Shown: positions 38,255 through 50,625 of the stretch, in pieces | Layout of the letters: each line of letters starts with the position of its first letter | How positions within the stretch are numbered: the stretch's first letter is position 1 | Assembly: GCA_022605955.1 (NCBI GenBank) | Contig: JAKCOZ010000001.1 | Coordinates: 100,720,211 to 100,784,210, forward strand | Direction: 5' to 3' | Origin: Rallus limicola | Taxonomy: Eukaryota > Chordata > Aves > Gruiformes > Rallidae | DNA: 64,000 nt | Position numbers and translations under genes: made by a program | The notes under the pieces: model-generated | Database searches by the model: none | Told to the model about the DNA's origin: nothing | The model's input: only the letters and a program-made list of their open reading frames with translations

Positions 38255-39240
38255 TGTATCAGGTTTGCAGACATTTTTGGCAGCAGATGAGCTACAGCAG
38301 TCATTTCTGTGAGAAGCTGCTAGAAGCTTCCCCTGTGTCAAACAGAGCAAATTCCAGCTAGCTCCAAGACACACCCACCACTAGCCAAACCTGAGCCCAC
38401 CAGTGATGATGGCAGCATCTTTAGGACAATATAGATAAGAAGGGGAAAAAACTGGTGCACAACAGCAGCCAGGAGAGAGGAGTGAAACAACTCTACAGAC
38501 ACCAAGGTCAGTGAAGAAAGAGGGGGAGGAGGTGCTCCAGGTGCCACAGTAGATATTACCCTGTAGCCCTTGAAGACCTTGGTGAGACATACTGTCCCCC
38601 TGCAGATATCCACCTGCAGCCCATGGAGGACCCCATGCCGGAATAGGTGTATGCACCCAAAGAAGCCTCTGACCCTGCAGAGAAACAATGTTGTAGCAGG
38701 CAGGACTTGTGACTCCATGGGAACCCACACTGCAGCAGTCTCTTGCTGAAGGACTGCACCATGGAAGGGACCCCCATTGGAGTAGTTCAGGCAGAACTAG
38801 AGCCCATGGGAAGGCCTCAAATGGGAAAAGTTCCCGGAGGACTGTCTCTTGTGGGAGGGCCCTGAAGCAGGGCAAGAGTATATTGAGTCCTCCCCCTGAG
38901 GAGGAAGGAATGGCAGAGAAAATGGATGACAACCCCATTCCCCGTTCCCTTGTGCTGCTGGGTGAGAACAGGTAGATAATTCAGGATTAGTTAAACCCAG
39001 GACGAGGTGAGGCATGAGGTGAAGTGTTCTGAGATTTGTGTTTATTTCTCATTATTCCCTATATCCCTAGATTATTTTTTTTCTTGAGTCTCTTGCCTGT
39101 GATGGTAATTGGTAAGTGATCTCTCCCTGTCCTTATCTCAACCCATGAGACTTTCGTTACATTTTCTCTCCCCTGAGTAGCTCAGGAGGGGAGTGATAGA
39201 GCAGCTTTGGTGAGCGTCTGGCCAGGGTCAACCCATCACA
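38255..39240 (+). mobile_element. Solo LTR (avian ERV, U3 minisatellite type)
   Basis: About 986 bp running from tgtatcagg to ..caacccatcaca. It matches in order the LTR type whose other copies lie on - at 40312, 43079, 51800 and 63346. The U3 start contains gagaagctgctagaagcttc and ctagctccaagac. The middle is a series of degenerate repeats containing cctgcagcccatggagg-, aacccacactgcagcag- and ccatgggaag-type units. U5 carries gtgatctctccctgtcctta and tctcaacccatgag. The element is complete or nearly so, with TG...CA ends, but no 5-bp duplication was seen (right flank tagtg). Long - frames across it (185 and 130 codons) are artefacts of the repeat composition. Confidence 0.85.
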
Positions 39241-40306
39241 TAGTGCTATACAATTTTTCATGTTGTTACCTTGCTAGTGTAGCTGATGGCCAAGTCTTGT
39301 CTTCTGCACACATTCCCTAACATTTCCCTTCTCACACATAGTACAGGAGCAGCTGTGCCATCCCACCTTGCTGACACAGAGTCCATGTACACCTCTCATT
39401 GTATGTCCCCTATGCTCCCTGTCTTCATAGGGGTGGGAGGTTGTCTATATTGGGCATTAGCCATTTAGAATGGTGACTAGCAAAGTAATTTATTTTCCCC
39501 TCTGGCATAACTGTGCCCCTTTGAAAGAAGAGCATACCCACAACAAAATGAAATCAGTAACACCTCAGTAGGGAATATAGTACTTGTAGAAATGCCAGTT
39601 TCTTTGGCTTTGATAGTACACACAACATTTTTAGCATATTGCTATTTTTTTGTTAGACATTTTCTATTCTCTCCTATCCAAATTCACTGAAGTGCACTAC
39701 ACACAATTTTAATAATTATTTGCTCTGAATAGAACTTAGCAGAAATTAAAGCCTAGGGCCTCATTGTGCTAGGTCCTGCACACATGTGGGATGAAAAGAT
39801 TGCCTCTTCAACAGAGAGCTTATCATCTAAATTGTTAGAAAGTATGCACTATTACAGAGATGATTCAAGCTATTTGATCAAAAAGCTAGGATTTTCAAAG
39901 GCAGATAAGAAATTCCTGTTTCTGCTCAACAGCATAAAGTATTCATGAGATTTCTTGCTTTCCTCTCATTTCATCACTCATATAAACCACTGCCATACAG
40001 CCATCCTAGACAGACTAAAAATTACACTCTTGAACAATTAATAAGTATAAAAGAAAACTTCCAAAGATAAGTTTTCATTCAGCCAGTCTTCTGACTATAA
40101 ATTTTAAATACTAAATGCTAAAACTGAAAAACGATTTTTTGCTTCTGTAAGGCATATTGCCTAAGAGGACAACATAACATAACTAAGGACCTTTCCAAAA
40201 CACCTTACCATTTGGAAGATTTTCCTGACTCTATAGAATCCATGAGAGTTCTGAGATTAACTCAATCCTGAACCTGAGTATAAATGTTAACAACTGTTAC
40301 TACAAC
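39241..40306. other. Unassigned DNA
   Basis: No gene or repeat recognised between the LTR at 38255 and the next LTR. Confidence 0.4.
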
Positions 40307-40659
40307 AGTTTTGTGATGGTTTAACCAGTCTCTCCAGTGCCTGCAGTGCCTCCTCCCTTCCTCCCTTCCCCTTCTTCACGTTCCTTGGTGTCTGCAGAGT
40401 CTCATACATCTTCTCAGTCCCTTCTATGGTGTCAAAAAGCATCTGCTTGCTTTTTTTTTTCTCCTAAATGTAATTCCCAGAGGCGCTGTGACTGTCACTG
40501 ATGGGCTTGGCCTTGGTCAACAATGACTCTGGCCTTGAGCCCAGTTGGTGTTTACTCTGTTGGGCCTGCAGAGAGCTTCTGTCTGCTGCTTGCAGAAGCC
40601 ACCCCTGCAGGCACCCCCGCCTCTACCAGAACCTTGCTACTTAAAACCACAATAAGTTT
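40307..40659 (-). mobile_element. Internally deleted solo LTR with 5-bp target-site duplication
   Basis: The element spans 40312-40654 in - orientation. Its U5 end (tgtgatggtttaacc) is followed directly by U3-type sequence (cttcttcacg, cttggtgtctgcagag, gatgggcttggccttgg, ttgcagaagccacccctg), so most of U5, R and the U3 repeats are deleted. The pentamer agttt flanks it exactly at 40307-40311 and 40655-40659. The outer 29 bp of the U3 end align without gaps with the copy at 43079-44258, which supports the inferred boundary. Confidence 0.8.
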
Positions 40660-40733
40660 CTAGGGTGACTTCTGATAAAACATTATTTGGAAGTGCTTTT
40701 GTGTTATACTCATTCCAGGAAGAGATGTAGCAT

Positions 40734-41148
40734 TGAATCACAGAATCTACCCACCTGCCATGGGCAGGGATACCCTCCACCATACCGGGCTGCCCATCCA
40801 ACCTGGCCTTGAACACTGCCGGGGAGGGGAAAACCACAGCTTCTCTGGGCAGCTTGTGCCAGGGCCTCACCACCCCTCACAGGGAATAATATTTTTCATA
40901 ATATCCAAATCCACCTTCTTTCAGTTTAAAGCCATTACCCCTTGTCCTATTCCTACACTCTCCATCTTTCCTGTAGGCCACCTTCAGGTACTGGAAGTCT
41001 GATATAAAGGTCTCACTGGAGCCTTCTCTTCTCCAGGCTAAACAAGTCCATCTCTCAGCCTGTCTTCATAGCAGACATGCTCCAGCCTTCTGACCATCTC
41101 TGTAGTGCCTCCTCTGGACACAGTACTCCAGGTGGGTGTCACAGTCCT
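40734..41148 (-). mobile_element. CR1 LINE 3' end (5'-truncated)
   Basis: Reverse-complement CR1 3' UTR and ORF2 C-terminus: gaatcacagaatc, ctgccatgggcagggatacc, cttctctgggcagcttg, cattaccccttgtcctattc, ggagccttctcttctccagg, cagtactccaggtggg. The left end is the CR1 tail, the right end is the 5' truncation point. No ORF survives. Confidence 0.9.
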
Positions 41149-42410
41149 CAACTAGACAGACAACTTTGGCAAAGGTTAAATCCTTGCATTCCAACTGACC
41201 TCAGATTGCTCTGGGTGGCTAGGGACATCTGGGCTTAACTTCTGAGAGAGCTTCAACTATGTGTTTTATCATGACCAGGTCTTCATGTTTCTTGGGAAAA
41301 CAATTAAGACTCAAAATGGAGTCAAGTGTCAAATAACTTTATTTGGCCCACAACAAACATTTAAGAGAAGGGGGAAGAAAGAGGTAAAAGAGTGGAAAAA
41401 AGAGACACAGAGAGAGAAGTTGCAATAGATATCGCCACAAATCTGTGGTGTCCCGTCAGTCCCATATCTTCAGGTCTGGTGGGGGAATGTTCCTTCCTGT
41501 ATTTGTTGGTCTGGCCCATTTATGGAGTTGTCTCATTGCATAAGTCAATAAGTCCTTGTCATAGCCACACTTTCCACCCAGGAGTAGGATGCATATCCAT
41601 AACCATCTCCAGAGAGTCCCTGAAAGGTCAAAGGAGTCTGAGCCCCCTCACAATTTGCCCTTCCATTGATCCAGTGCCTGGGTGCACACACAGAGGACTT
41701 GGACTACATCCTTCCAGATAAGCCTCTTTGAGATGAATAGGATGTATATCTTTACCTCTGCCCTCCTGAGGCCCCATCTGGAGTACTGTGTCCAGATCTG
41801 GGGCCCGCAATACAAGAAAGATGTGGAACTGTTGGAGAGGGTTCAGAGGAGGGCCACAAAGATTATCAGAGGGCTGGAGCACCTCCCCTACAAAGTGAGA
41901 CTGAGGGAGCTGGGCTTGTTCAGCCTGGAGAAGAGAAGGCTGCAGGGGGACCTCATTGCAGCCTTCCAGTACCTGAAGGGAGCATAAAAACACGAGGGAA
42001 ATCAACTTTTTGAAAGGGTAGACAATAGCAAGACAAGGGGGGATAGATTAAAGCTAAAGGAAGAAAGGTTTAAATTAGATATTAGGGGGAAGTTTTTTAC
42101 AGAGACAGTGGTGAAGTGCTGGAACAGGCTGCCCAGAGATGTGGTGGATGCCCCGTCCCTGGAGGTGTTCAAGGCCAGGTTGGATGGGGCTCTGGGCCAC
42201 CTTGTAGGCCTGGAGGTTGTTGGCCCTGTCTGTGGCAGGGGGGTTGGAGCTCTGTGATCCTTGGGGTCCCTTCCAACCCATACCAGTCTATGATTTTATG
42301 ATCTGTTTCTTACAGGTGGAATTCGCTTTGTTGCATGGGTGTCATGAAGATGATGGTGATTGAGAGAGAGAAGAGAAGGGGGTATGGAATACGCCCTTAA
42401 TGGAGTATCA
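41149..42410 (-). mobile_element. Possible ERV LTR of another type, split by a CR1
   Basis: On - the segment contains a poly(A) hexamer AATAAA (TTTATT on + at 41338-41343) in the context 'gtgggccaaataaag', typical of retroviral R regions. A pyrimidine-rich stretch lies just upstream of it and a probable U5 lies beyond it. The part to the right of the CR1 (42303 to roughly 42410) could be the remaining U3. Terminal TG/CA and a target-site duplication were not identified, so the boundaries and the class are uncertain. Confidence 0.35.
41735..42302 (+). mobile_element. CR1 LINE 3' end (5'-truncated), intact tail
   Basis: A well-conserved CR1 fragment with the ORF2 C-terminus in a single open frame from the start to about 41987: [19 protein letters not shown], then [19 protein letters not shown], then [10 protein letters not shown]. 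It continues through HWNRLP-like sequence (tgctggaacaggctgcccag), the 3' UTR (ggaggtgttcaaggccagg, ggtcccttccaaccc) and the terminal tail ctatgattttatgat at 42302. The conservation makes it one of the younger insertions in the window. It lies within LTR-like sequence. Confidence 0.95.
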
Positions 42411-43073
42411 TCACAATATACAGTCCCTTCACTTTGTGATGCACTTGACCATGGATCCCACACTATTGGTATTCAGGCTGAAGTTTAATAGAGTCAAAGC
42501 AAATTATTTGCTGTAAATATGTCTGGAATTCAGCACAGTTTTATAATCTGAACTTGCTATCTCTAAGCTTCAGAACTTATTCTACTAAGATATATGCATA
42601 CCATAAGCTTTGAACTAATCAGCAAAGTTAAGTATGTTTTGTCTTATCTGGAGTTGTGTACAAAACATGTTTTAGAAGTTAAAAATACATAATAAAAATG
42701 CGGTTGTTTGTCCAGTTGAGACACACATACCTAAAAGAACATAAAGAAACAGCTATCTGATAAATTATTTAGGCAAGTGTTCTCATTTTTATGGCACTTC
42801 TTCAATATACTTTAGAAGTCCCAAGTTACAAAAGCTTAAATTCAGCTCAGTATTGATTTTCAGCTGATAAGCCTCTTTCGATCTTCAGTAAATTAAAACT
42901 GTAAATTGTGGCTGCACAGTTACATACTATATTTTACTTTCTGGAGTGCTCTAAAGGACTTTTCCTTGTATGAAAAGGAGAAAAAAGAAATAGTCCTTCT
43001 CTTAAGAATGCTTAATTATGGACAATTTTTTTCTTCATTTATTTGAAAAAAACTCTGTATTTGTAATTATTAA
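42411..43073. other. Unassigned AT-rich DNA
   Basis: Nothing recognised. Confidence 0.4.
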
Positions 43074-44263
43074 ATGGATGTGGTGGTTTGGCCCTGGCTG
43101 GAGGCCAGACACCCACCAAAGTCAATCTAAGTCTGCCCCTTTTCAGCTGGACAGGGGAGAAAATATATATTGAGAGGCTTAGGACAGGGAGAGATCATTC
43201 TGTAATCAGTGTCATGGGCAAAACAGACTCAACACAGAATAAAGGAAAGAAATATATCTAATTTGTTACACAGCATTGTATACCCAGTGATACCAGAGCT
43301 GGGTAATGTGAAGTGTGATGAGACCTTAAAGCACCTCCCCCTACTTCTCCCTTCTTTGCAGACTTCACTTTAGTTATGATTTCACTCCCATCTTCCCCCT
43401 CATTGTGGCACAGGGAGGGGCAGGGAATAGGGAGAATGGAGTTCTCAGTTCCTCACAAGCTGTTTTCCTTCTTAGTTGGGGAGGGGGCATTCCTCATGCC
43501 CTTCCCCTGCTGCACCATGGGGTTCCACCCATGGGAGACAGTCCTCCATGAACTTCAGCATGAGCCTTTTCCCACAGGGCTTCAGCTCTTCACCAGCTGC
43601 CCCAGTGTGGGTCACTGCTATGGGGTGCAGTCACAGAACCATAGAATGTCTCTCAGTCTCTCAGGCCCAGACTGCTCCAGCCTGGGCCCCCACGGAGTCA
43701 CAAGCATTCTAGCAAACCTGCTCCAGCGTGGGTCTCTCTCTCTCATCTCTGTCTCTGTCTCTCTCCATGGCCTGCAAGTGCTAGGAGAGGCTAGCTCCAA
43801 CGTGGGTCACAGAGTCTTCTGTATGTCTCCACCTGCTCCAGTGTGGGGCCTCTCCACAGCCTACAGGTGGGGTCTGTGTTTCCCGTCATTATCCATGGGC
43901 TGTGGGGGACACTCACTCCACCATGAGTTTCTCCACGGGCTGCAGGGGCATCTTGCCCTCCAGCACCTGGGGAGTCTCTTTCCCCCACCTCTTCACTGGC
44001 CTTGGTGCCTGCACAGTTTCTTACATCTTATCACTCCCTCCTCTGGTGACAAACAGCAGCTGCTTGCATTTTTTTTTTTTCTCCAGAGGTGCTGTGAAGG
44101 TCGCGGATGGGCTTGGCCTTGGTCAGCAGCAGGTCCAGCCTCGAGCCCAGCTGGTGTTTGCTTTGTCAGCCGTGCAGGGAGTTTCTGGCTGTTTCTTGCA
44201 GAAGCCACCCCTGCAGCCTCCCTTCTTCACCAGAACACAGTCACACAATACTACAAGGATGGA
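43074..44263 (-). mobile_element. Solo LTR (avian ERV) with 5-bp target-site duplication
   Basis: The LTR spans 43079-44258 in - orientation, bracketed by atgga at 43074-43078 and 44259-44263. The U5 end is tgtggtggtttggccctgg. R contains gacagggagagatcattc. U3 is about 900 bp of degenerate minisatellite with units of the type ctccag(c/t)gtgggtc...catgggctgcagg, plus a TCTC microsatellite (43739-43775). The U3 start holds ttgcagaagccacccctgc. The same subfamily is present at 63346 onward and, deleted, at 40312. No retroviral coding region adjoins it. The 317-codon + frame (43376-44329) is antisense to the LTR and runs beyond its end, and its sequence is repeat-derived (see rejected list). Confidence 0.9.
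43739..43775. repeat. TCTC/TCTG microsatellite inside LTR
   Basis: Runs of tctc with tctg interruptions in the U3 region of the LTR at 43079-44258. Confidence 0.75.
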
Positions 44264-45136
44264 TTTTGTTTGGGGTTTTTTTTTTCCAAAGTTTTAAACC
44301 CAATTGTTTTTTCTGCTGCAATGTTCTAATTTTCCTAAACCCTATTATGAGTACAAACCTATTCACATAACTGTAGTTTTACTCTAAGAGATTATTAAGT
44401 ATCTCAAACTAAAGGACACTAAAATTAAGCAACATCCAGAAAAAAGCCACACAGGATTTTGAAGGCAACTGGAGTCTCATCTGCATGTAGACACATGCAA
44501 CAAACTTTAGAAGCTTCTCCCTACACTAAAGATAGATTTATTTAGCATGTAGGAATTTGATGTCAAAATAAAAGCTGGGAAATTGCATTTATGTATTTAT
44601 TTATTTATTAAACATATAATTTCAAGAGAAAAGGTGAGAAAAATATGTGAGAAATCTTAGTGAGAGAAGGAGGTGGTAAAAGAAGATGGTGGTTGTATAA
44701 CTGAGGCACTTCTGGAGACCAACATATATGTTTCTATAGTGGAAGACTCACTATGCAAAGCAAAAATAAGTGTCCCTGCTCAACAACACTGGACAGACAA
44801 AAGGAAGATGATCAACGGTGAATACTTTATCAGACATGTAAGCCTTTATGACATACACCATAAAACATGAGATGTAATGAAGAGACTGAAGGTCTCATCC
44901 TCCTTTCAAAGGCACAGATGAGGAGCAGTATCACATCACAAGTGCAAACTAACCTTCGGTGCTTCACTGCCCAAGCAGAGTGAGTGCACTGGGGCAGAGG
45001 TCCAACAACCACACACGGTGGTGTTTGCTACATGGATTGCAGCTCTAACAACTGCAGCAGCAGAGTGAGAAACTCCAGCTTTGAGACTGATATATGGCAG
45101 TGTGGGAGGCGCTTCCAGTGTGATAATGATGGGCAC

Positions 45137-45168
45137 AGCATGTGGTCATAGCTTAGCATGTGGTCATA
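45137..45168. repeat. 14-bp direct repeat, 18-bp period
   Basis: agcatgtggtcata is present at 45137-45150 and again at 45155-45168. Confidence 0.85.
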
Positions 45169-48069
45169 CCATGATCTGAAACCTATGCAGACAAGTTGGA
45201 GCCTACTTTTGGAGGATATGCTGAAGGCTATGCCGGTCTGTCAGGGCTGGAAAGCTGAAGATAATCTCCATACTTCATGTCAGAGGGGGTTGATGGGCAG
45301 GCATAGATTTTTGCTTTGTGGGTTTCAATGTTAAAAAACAATGCAGCAAATCAGAGATGAAGGGAAATATTTTCCATGCCTAGAAAACACAACAGTTAAT
45401 AAATTAGGGCATCTAATATAGGTAAAGATGAGGAAGCCAATGTTTCATCTTAGAAGAAAGTTGCCTTATGTAATGACCTTGAAATACTTGGATATATTTA
45501 TTTTCTGGAAGTTTTTATAGCAGTAAGATCAATGGAACTAAGAATTGGGGTTTCCCAAAGGGGTCTTCATGAGATTACTGTATGATACACAAAAACTAGT
45601 GTTTGTGTATATGAGTGAAGAATCTATGCAATTTAGCTCCCCATTTATCCTAAAAAATATTTTACACCTAAGTAAATAGATCTTGGACTGAAGAGTTTTA
45701 TAACCTATAAAGCTCAAACATGAATTGGCATGAAAATGTAAATTACACTGTTTATTACATTATCTAGACATGTACATTTAACGCAGTAATCATTTAGCAG
45801 TTAATCATCTTGCCAGGATTTTAATCTGTTGCTTGCTACTAGCTTAGATCTCTTATAAATGGATTTTCTCCATTGGTGTTCTATTAATGCAACTTTTTCC
45901 GATGAAATTTGAAATGAAATTTATATTGAAAAAATTACATAAGTATTATTATGAAAATAAACCTGAAACTATTGCATATCTGAACACTTTGCCTGTACTG
46001 GAGTCAGCATTAGACTGTCTTGATATTCTCAATATGTATTTGCCAGGTCTTGGCTTAATTGTGAAAAACTAAGTACCTAAAAAGATTAATGCCATGATAT
46101 AGGAGACCAGGATATAAAAGTCTTCTAGATTATGTTAATCTACAAGACTGGATTTCTTACTATGATGTAAACTGTGATATAACTTGTTACTTCAAATCTT
46201 CTCTTATAAATACCTAAGAAGCTGCCTGTGAATTTATCCTAGAATACACTCTGAATAACTGGGAAATAAACATGGGCTTGGAAGTGTGAGGGCAAGACAG
46301 TGGAAAACATCAGACTAAGTAGGAAAGCATGGATGGTAAGAAAACCAAAAATTTTACAATAAATGAGTTACTCCACATAGACTGATAAACACTGGAATAT
46401 GTGCTATATTTTAAAAAGAGGAAGAAATAAAAACGATAAAATTTAAGATCAAAAAGGCCATAATAAAAGAAATAATTAATTCTATTTTCAGAAAATGTTT
46501 GGGAGAAAAAATAACTAAAGATTCTGGGAATAACCCTTATTTTTATTTGAATATTGATGTAGAATTTAACTCTGACTCTTTTTTGGAGATGATTTACAAG
46601 CTATATTGGTGACTTTGGTTATTGCTTGAAATTTATTTTTCCATTCAAATGATATTTCTTGCTATGTGTTCAGTTCTAAGCAAGTCAGTAGAGCAATACT
46701 AATTATTGTGATCAAATTTCTGCAATGGAAATTATTTTGTACACCTTGTTTTAAATATTATTTTATAGAAATAACTTATCACTGGCTTCATTAAATATAA
46801 CAGATTAAGAGTCTTTACTATACCAGCTTCTCTTTTGCTGTGATCGCCTTGCAATAATCTTTCACAAACTGCACTTTCAAAAAGAAGGCCCTTACGTTTT
46901 CAGAATTCTGTGGCCCTTCTCTTTTTGACATTCCATTTAGTCACTCAGCCAACTTCTTTCTGTTCCAGTTAACTTGAAAAACACGTAATGAAAATATGTA
47001 TTTTGAAACCAGATTTTCTAATGTTGCTCAAACTTGAAATTAATTTGATTTCCTGCAAAATTTTATTTTAAAGCTAAGTCTTTGACCAAGAGTCATCCCT
47101 AACTTCCATACAGTCAGCCAAGGGTTACCTCCTTATACTTCTCTAGGCAAATACAATTGTAGACTTTGCCCAAGGCCTTCAAAATTGACTGTAACAAATT
47201 TAGATGTGTTATACTAGTTATCCACTTGACTCAACATTTTTAAACATTTATATATGGTTTCTCTGCTTGTTCTTTCTAACTTCAAGCTATCCATGAAACT
47301 GCCTTTGACAGCTACCTCTGCACTGCCCAGTTTAGTCCCATCATACAGAAGCAACAAGGCTAGTACAGCTCTGTTATCAGATTAGCAGTGCTTTTGGTCT
47401 TAGCCAATATTTCAGCTGATCAAATCCATCCCTTCATAATCAGGACTTAAACACATCTGTTGAATCTTGGTAGACTTAGTGTGCATGAAAAAAAGAAAGG
47501 GAAAACATGATGGAGAGACTTTATCCTGTACAAATGTAGCTGTGAGAAATGCAGACGTCTGTAATTTGAGTGAGAAAAAGTGAGAAAGATTAGCACTGCT
47601 AGAAACATTCACAGTGGAGTTTATGTGGACATATTGCAATCTTTTTTCCCCTTCAGTGCTTATTCTTGTAAATAAAAGTCCTGTTCTGGAATTGGAACTA
47701 GAACATTTTTTTTCCCAAAGAAAATGAGCTATCTTTATATTTTTCATCTTTATACAGAAATGAGGGGATCTTTTTTTTTCAGTTTAAGGATTTGTTTTAT
47801 CTATATTTTGCCATGAATCCTAATGTTTTTCCTCACTACTTTATCATCTCAAAAGTGAAAAGGACTCTGGAAATGTCTGATGTTCCAGAAACTGCTAGGA
47901 ATTTTGCTGTTAATTTTACTAGGAAAAGGCTTATAATCTTTGGGATAAATTACAGAAAATTAGTGGATGGGTGAAGGAATGAATAGATTGATGGAAGGCA
48001 GACAGCATCCTGCAATGGTCTTAATTTGTTTATCTTCACAAAAGCTGCAATCAATTTATACAACCTGAA

Positions 48070-48120
48070 GTTGTGTGTCTGGTTGTGTGTGTGTTTTTGT
48101 TTGTTTGTTTGATTTTTTTC
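48070..48120. repeat. TG/GTTT simple repeat
   Basis: A GT run followed by several gttt units. Confidence 0.75.
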
Positions 48121-50037
48121 CTTAGTTCCATTGTAGTATGTTAGGTTTGCCATGTGCATAATAAGTATAAGTAAATAGAAAGCAACAGATAGATCCCTGA
48201 CCATGTACAAATGCAGAAATGAGAATGACTTTAGAAGAGATAAAACAAGCGAGTTACCATTACCACTGCTGCTACTGCAAGCATCTTTACTGAGAGCTGA
48301 CACTGGAGCAGATACACAAATGCTATCTCAGAGAACATATTGTGAGCCAATTTAAAACAGTTCCTTACTATTTTTGACTTGCATCTCCTCAATAGTGTCA
48401 TTAGCTTTAAAGTTTCAGCCTCTGCACTCAGGAGTGGTATCATTTACAACTGCTGCTTCTGCTATTGACTGATGAAATTAAAACGCTCTTAAAAGCACTG
48501 CAGAGCACAGATTTGCAGAATGTTGATTGTGGATTGACATTACCATGAGAAACAGTATTGATTTGTCATATTAATTTATGGGGCTATTTCCATGACAAAT
48601 TTTTACTATTATTTGAGTGAAAGATGTGAAAAGGAAAATCCCCAAATGCGATTAACTTCAAAGACTACAACTCCTCAGGTGGGTCCAGGAAGCACTAGAT
48701 TTGTTTGGACTTTGGTTTGGGGTTTGGTTTTTTTGTTGGTTAAGCTTGTTTTTTTATGCCCACATTTGAGTCGGAAAACTTGCTACTGTATCTAGAACTG
48801 TGAGTTTCAAATTTTACACAGGTGAAGCTCATTCTGCAAATACTTGACGGTAGGAGAAGAGCTATTGCTTAATCTTTCTGGACTTATGTAGAGAGGGCAT
48901 TCATATACTCTTGCTCTATTTTCACCTGTCTCTTCTTGATGCAGAAGACCTTCCTTCTACATTCCCTCACCGTTTCCTCATCTAGTATGTAGAGAATAAA
49001 AATGGAGCTAAATGAGCTTGCAGCACAAACTCACTATTATGTCATTAATGTTTAAACTCCTATTAAGTTTCAAGATAGAAGGTTCAGCATTAAATTATTC
49101 AAAGTGGGTTGTCAAAAACTTAATTTTCAAACCACATCTTTTCCATAATTCAGGCATATAGTATTATTATTGCTATTATTACACATGCAAATAAATACAA
49201 CTTAAAAGCTCTTTAGATGTTGGTATTATAGGTTGTTTTTTTTAATATCATGGTGGCACTGAAAAACGTATGTACATGTTTATAAATAGCAACCATTAAG
49301 TCACTTGCAATGCAGATAGTGTTACCATGATGTTAAAAAGGATCTTTATTAGTTCAGCCTCATTATCTTAACAATTTCAGAGAGAAAAATAATATTGATG
49401 AGACAAGCCTTCTTGCCCCTTTACGCTGAAATAGTGAAGATTTTGGTTTCACCAGTAAAATGGTGTCCTTAACTATATCTCATCCTGTGAAGAATTTTAT
49501 TGAGTAACAGTATTGAAATGAAACATATTCTACAGTGATTATTGCAGGTAAAAAGTTATTTTGCAACTGATTTGCACAGTTTAGTTATAAACTAAAGATT
49601 ATTCTTGAAGTTAAGCTGATGTCATTAGTTTAAGTCGTGGCTCCAAACATTCCTAACCAAAACAGCTTATGTCTTGCATTGCATTTCTACCAAATACTAG
49701 ATAGATGAGATGAATAGTATTTTTTTTTTTTTTTTCAAGAAAATGAAATGTTTCTTTTCAGCAAGAAGAGGCATAGAATTTCTTTATCAAATATGCCATT
49801 GTGTTTTAATGCAAAGACTGAAATATATATGCAAATTAAAAAGAAACTTATGAACTTTTATACATTATTGTCCTCGGAAGTGTAGATTTTCCATTACTTT
49901 TTCCAGGAAATACACAAGAGTCATTAATTAGTGCTAGGATGCAGCATGCAAAGTTACATCTTTTCATAGAAGGTTCAGAGATTATTTCAAATAATCTTTA
50001 AAATGTCAATGCTAATGTTGTCATTGAATTTAATTTA

Positions 50038-50625
50038 TAGAATCATAGAATGATCATGGTTGGAAAAGACCTTCAAGATCAAGAAGTCCAACAGACAGCA
50101 TTGTACCATTACCTATAAACCATCTCCCAAAGCACCATAACTAAACTTTTTTTTTTTTTTTTTAAAGCTTCAGGGACACTGATTTTACTACCTCCCTGGG
50201 AAGCCTATTCCAATGCTTCACCACTCTTCCAGTGAAAAAATTTTTCCTAATATCCAATCTGAACCTCCCCTGGTGTAACTTGAACCCATTCCCTCTTGTC
50301 CTATCACTAATCACTAGGGAGAAGATGCCAACACCCGACTCACTATAACCTCCTTTCAAGTAGCTGTAGAGAATAATAAGGTGTCCCCTCAGCTTCCTCT
50401 TTCTTCTCCAGGCTGGACATCCCCAGCTCCTTCAGCCTCACCTCATAAAACCTGTTCTCCAGACCCCTAATCATCCAAGCTGTCCTGTTCTGCACCCTCT
50501 CCAGCACCTCAATATCCTTCTTATACTGAGGTGCCCAAAACTGCACACAGTATTTGAGGTGCCACCTCACCAATGCTGAGTATAGAGGTAAGATCACCTC
50601 CCTGGTCCTGCTTATCACACTGTTA
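50038..50625 (-). mobile_element. CR1 LINE 3' end (5'-truncated), with T-tract insertion
   Basis: Begins with the reverse CR1 tail (tagaatcatagaatgatcat) and follows the 3' UTR and ORF2 C-terminus. The - strand translation gives [55 protein letters not shown] in one frame and [57 protein letters not shown] in another, with a small frameshift between them near 50343-50380. A run of about 16 Ts (50147-50163) lies in what would be the UTR-proximal part. Relatively well preserved. Confidence 0.95.

Larger units (their letters stand above)
44264..50037. other. Unassigned AT-rich DNA
   Basis: Nearly 6 kb without recognised elements. A TTTA simple repeat lies at 44585-44610, a GTTT/TG repeat at 48070-48120 and a poly-T tract at 49719-49735. 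The segment 44640-45290 is less AT-rich and contains a direct repeat (45137-45168). Confidence 0.4.

Noticed and set aside
38338..38938. Frames of 130 and 185 codons on -
   Set aside because: They are byproducts of the GC-rich minisatellite of the LTR at 38255-39240 and have no protein-family character.
43376..44329. 317-codon open frame on + , the longest in the window
   Set aside because: It lies antisense across an LTR of the - strand, runs over the LTR edge into flanking DNA, and its sequence is made of repeat-unit translations (C, S, L, H, G-rich). The U3 minisatellite has few stops in this frame. No motif or splice context.
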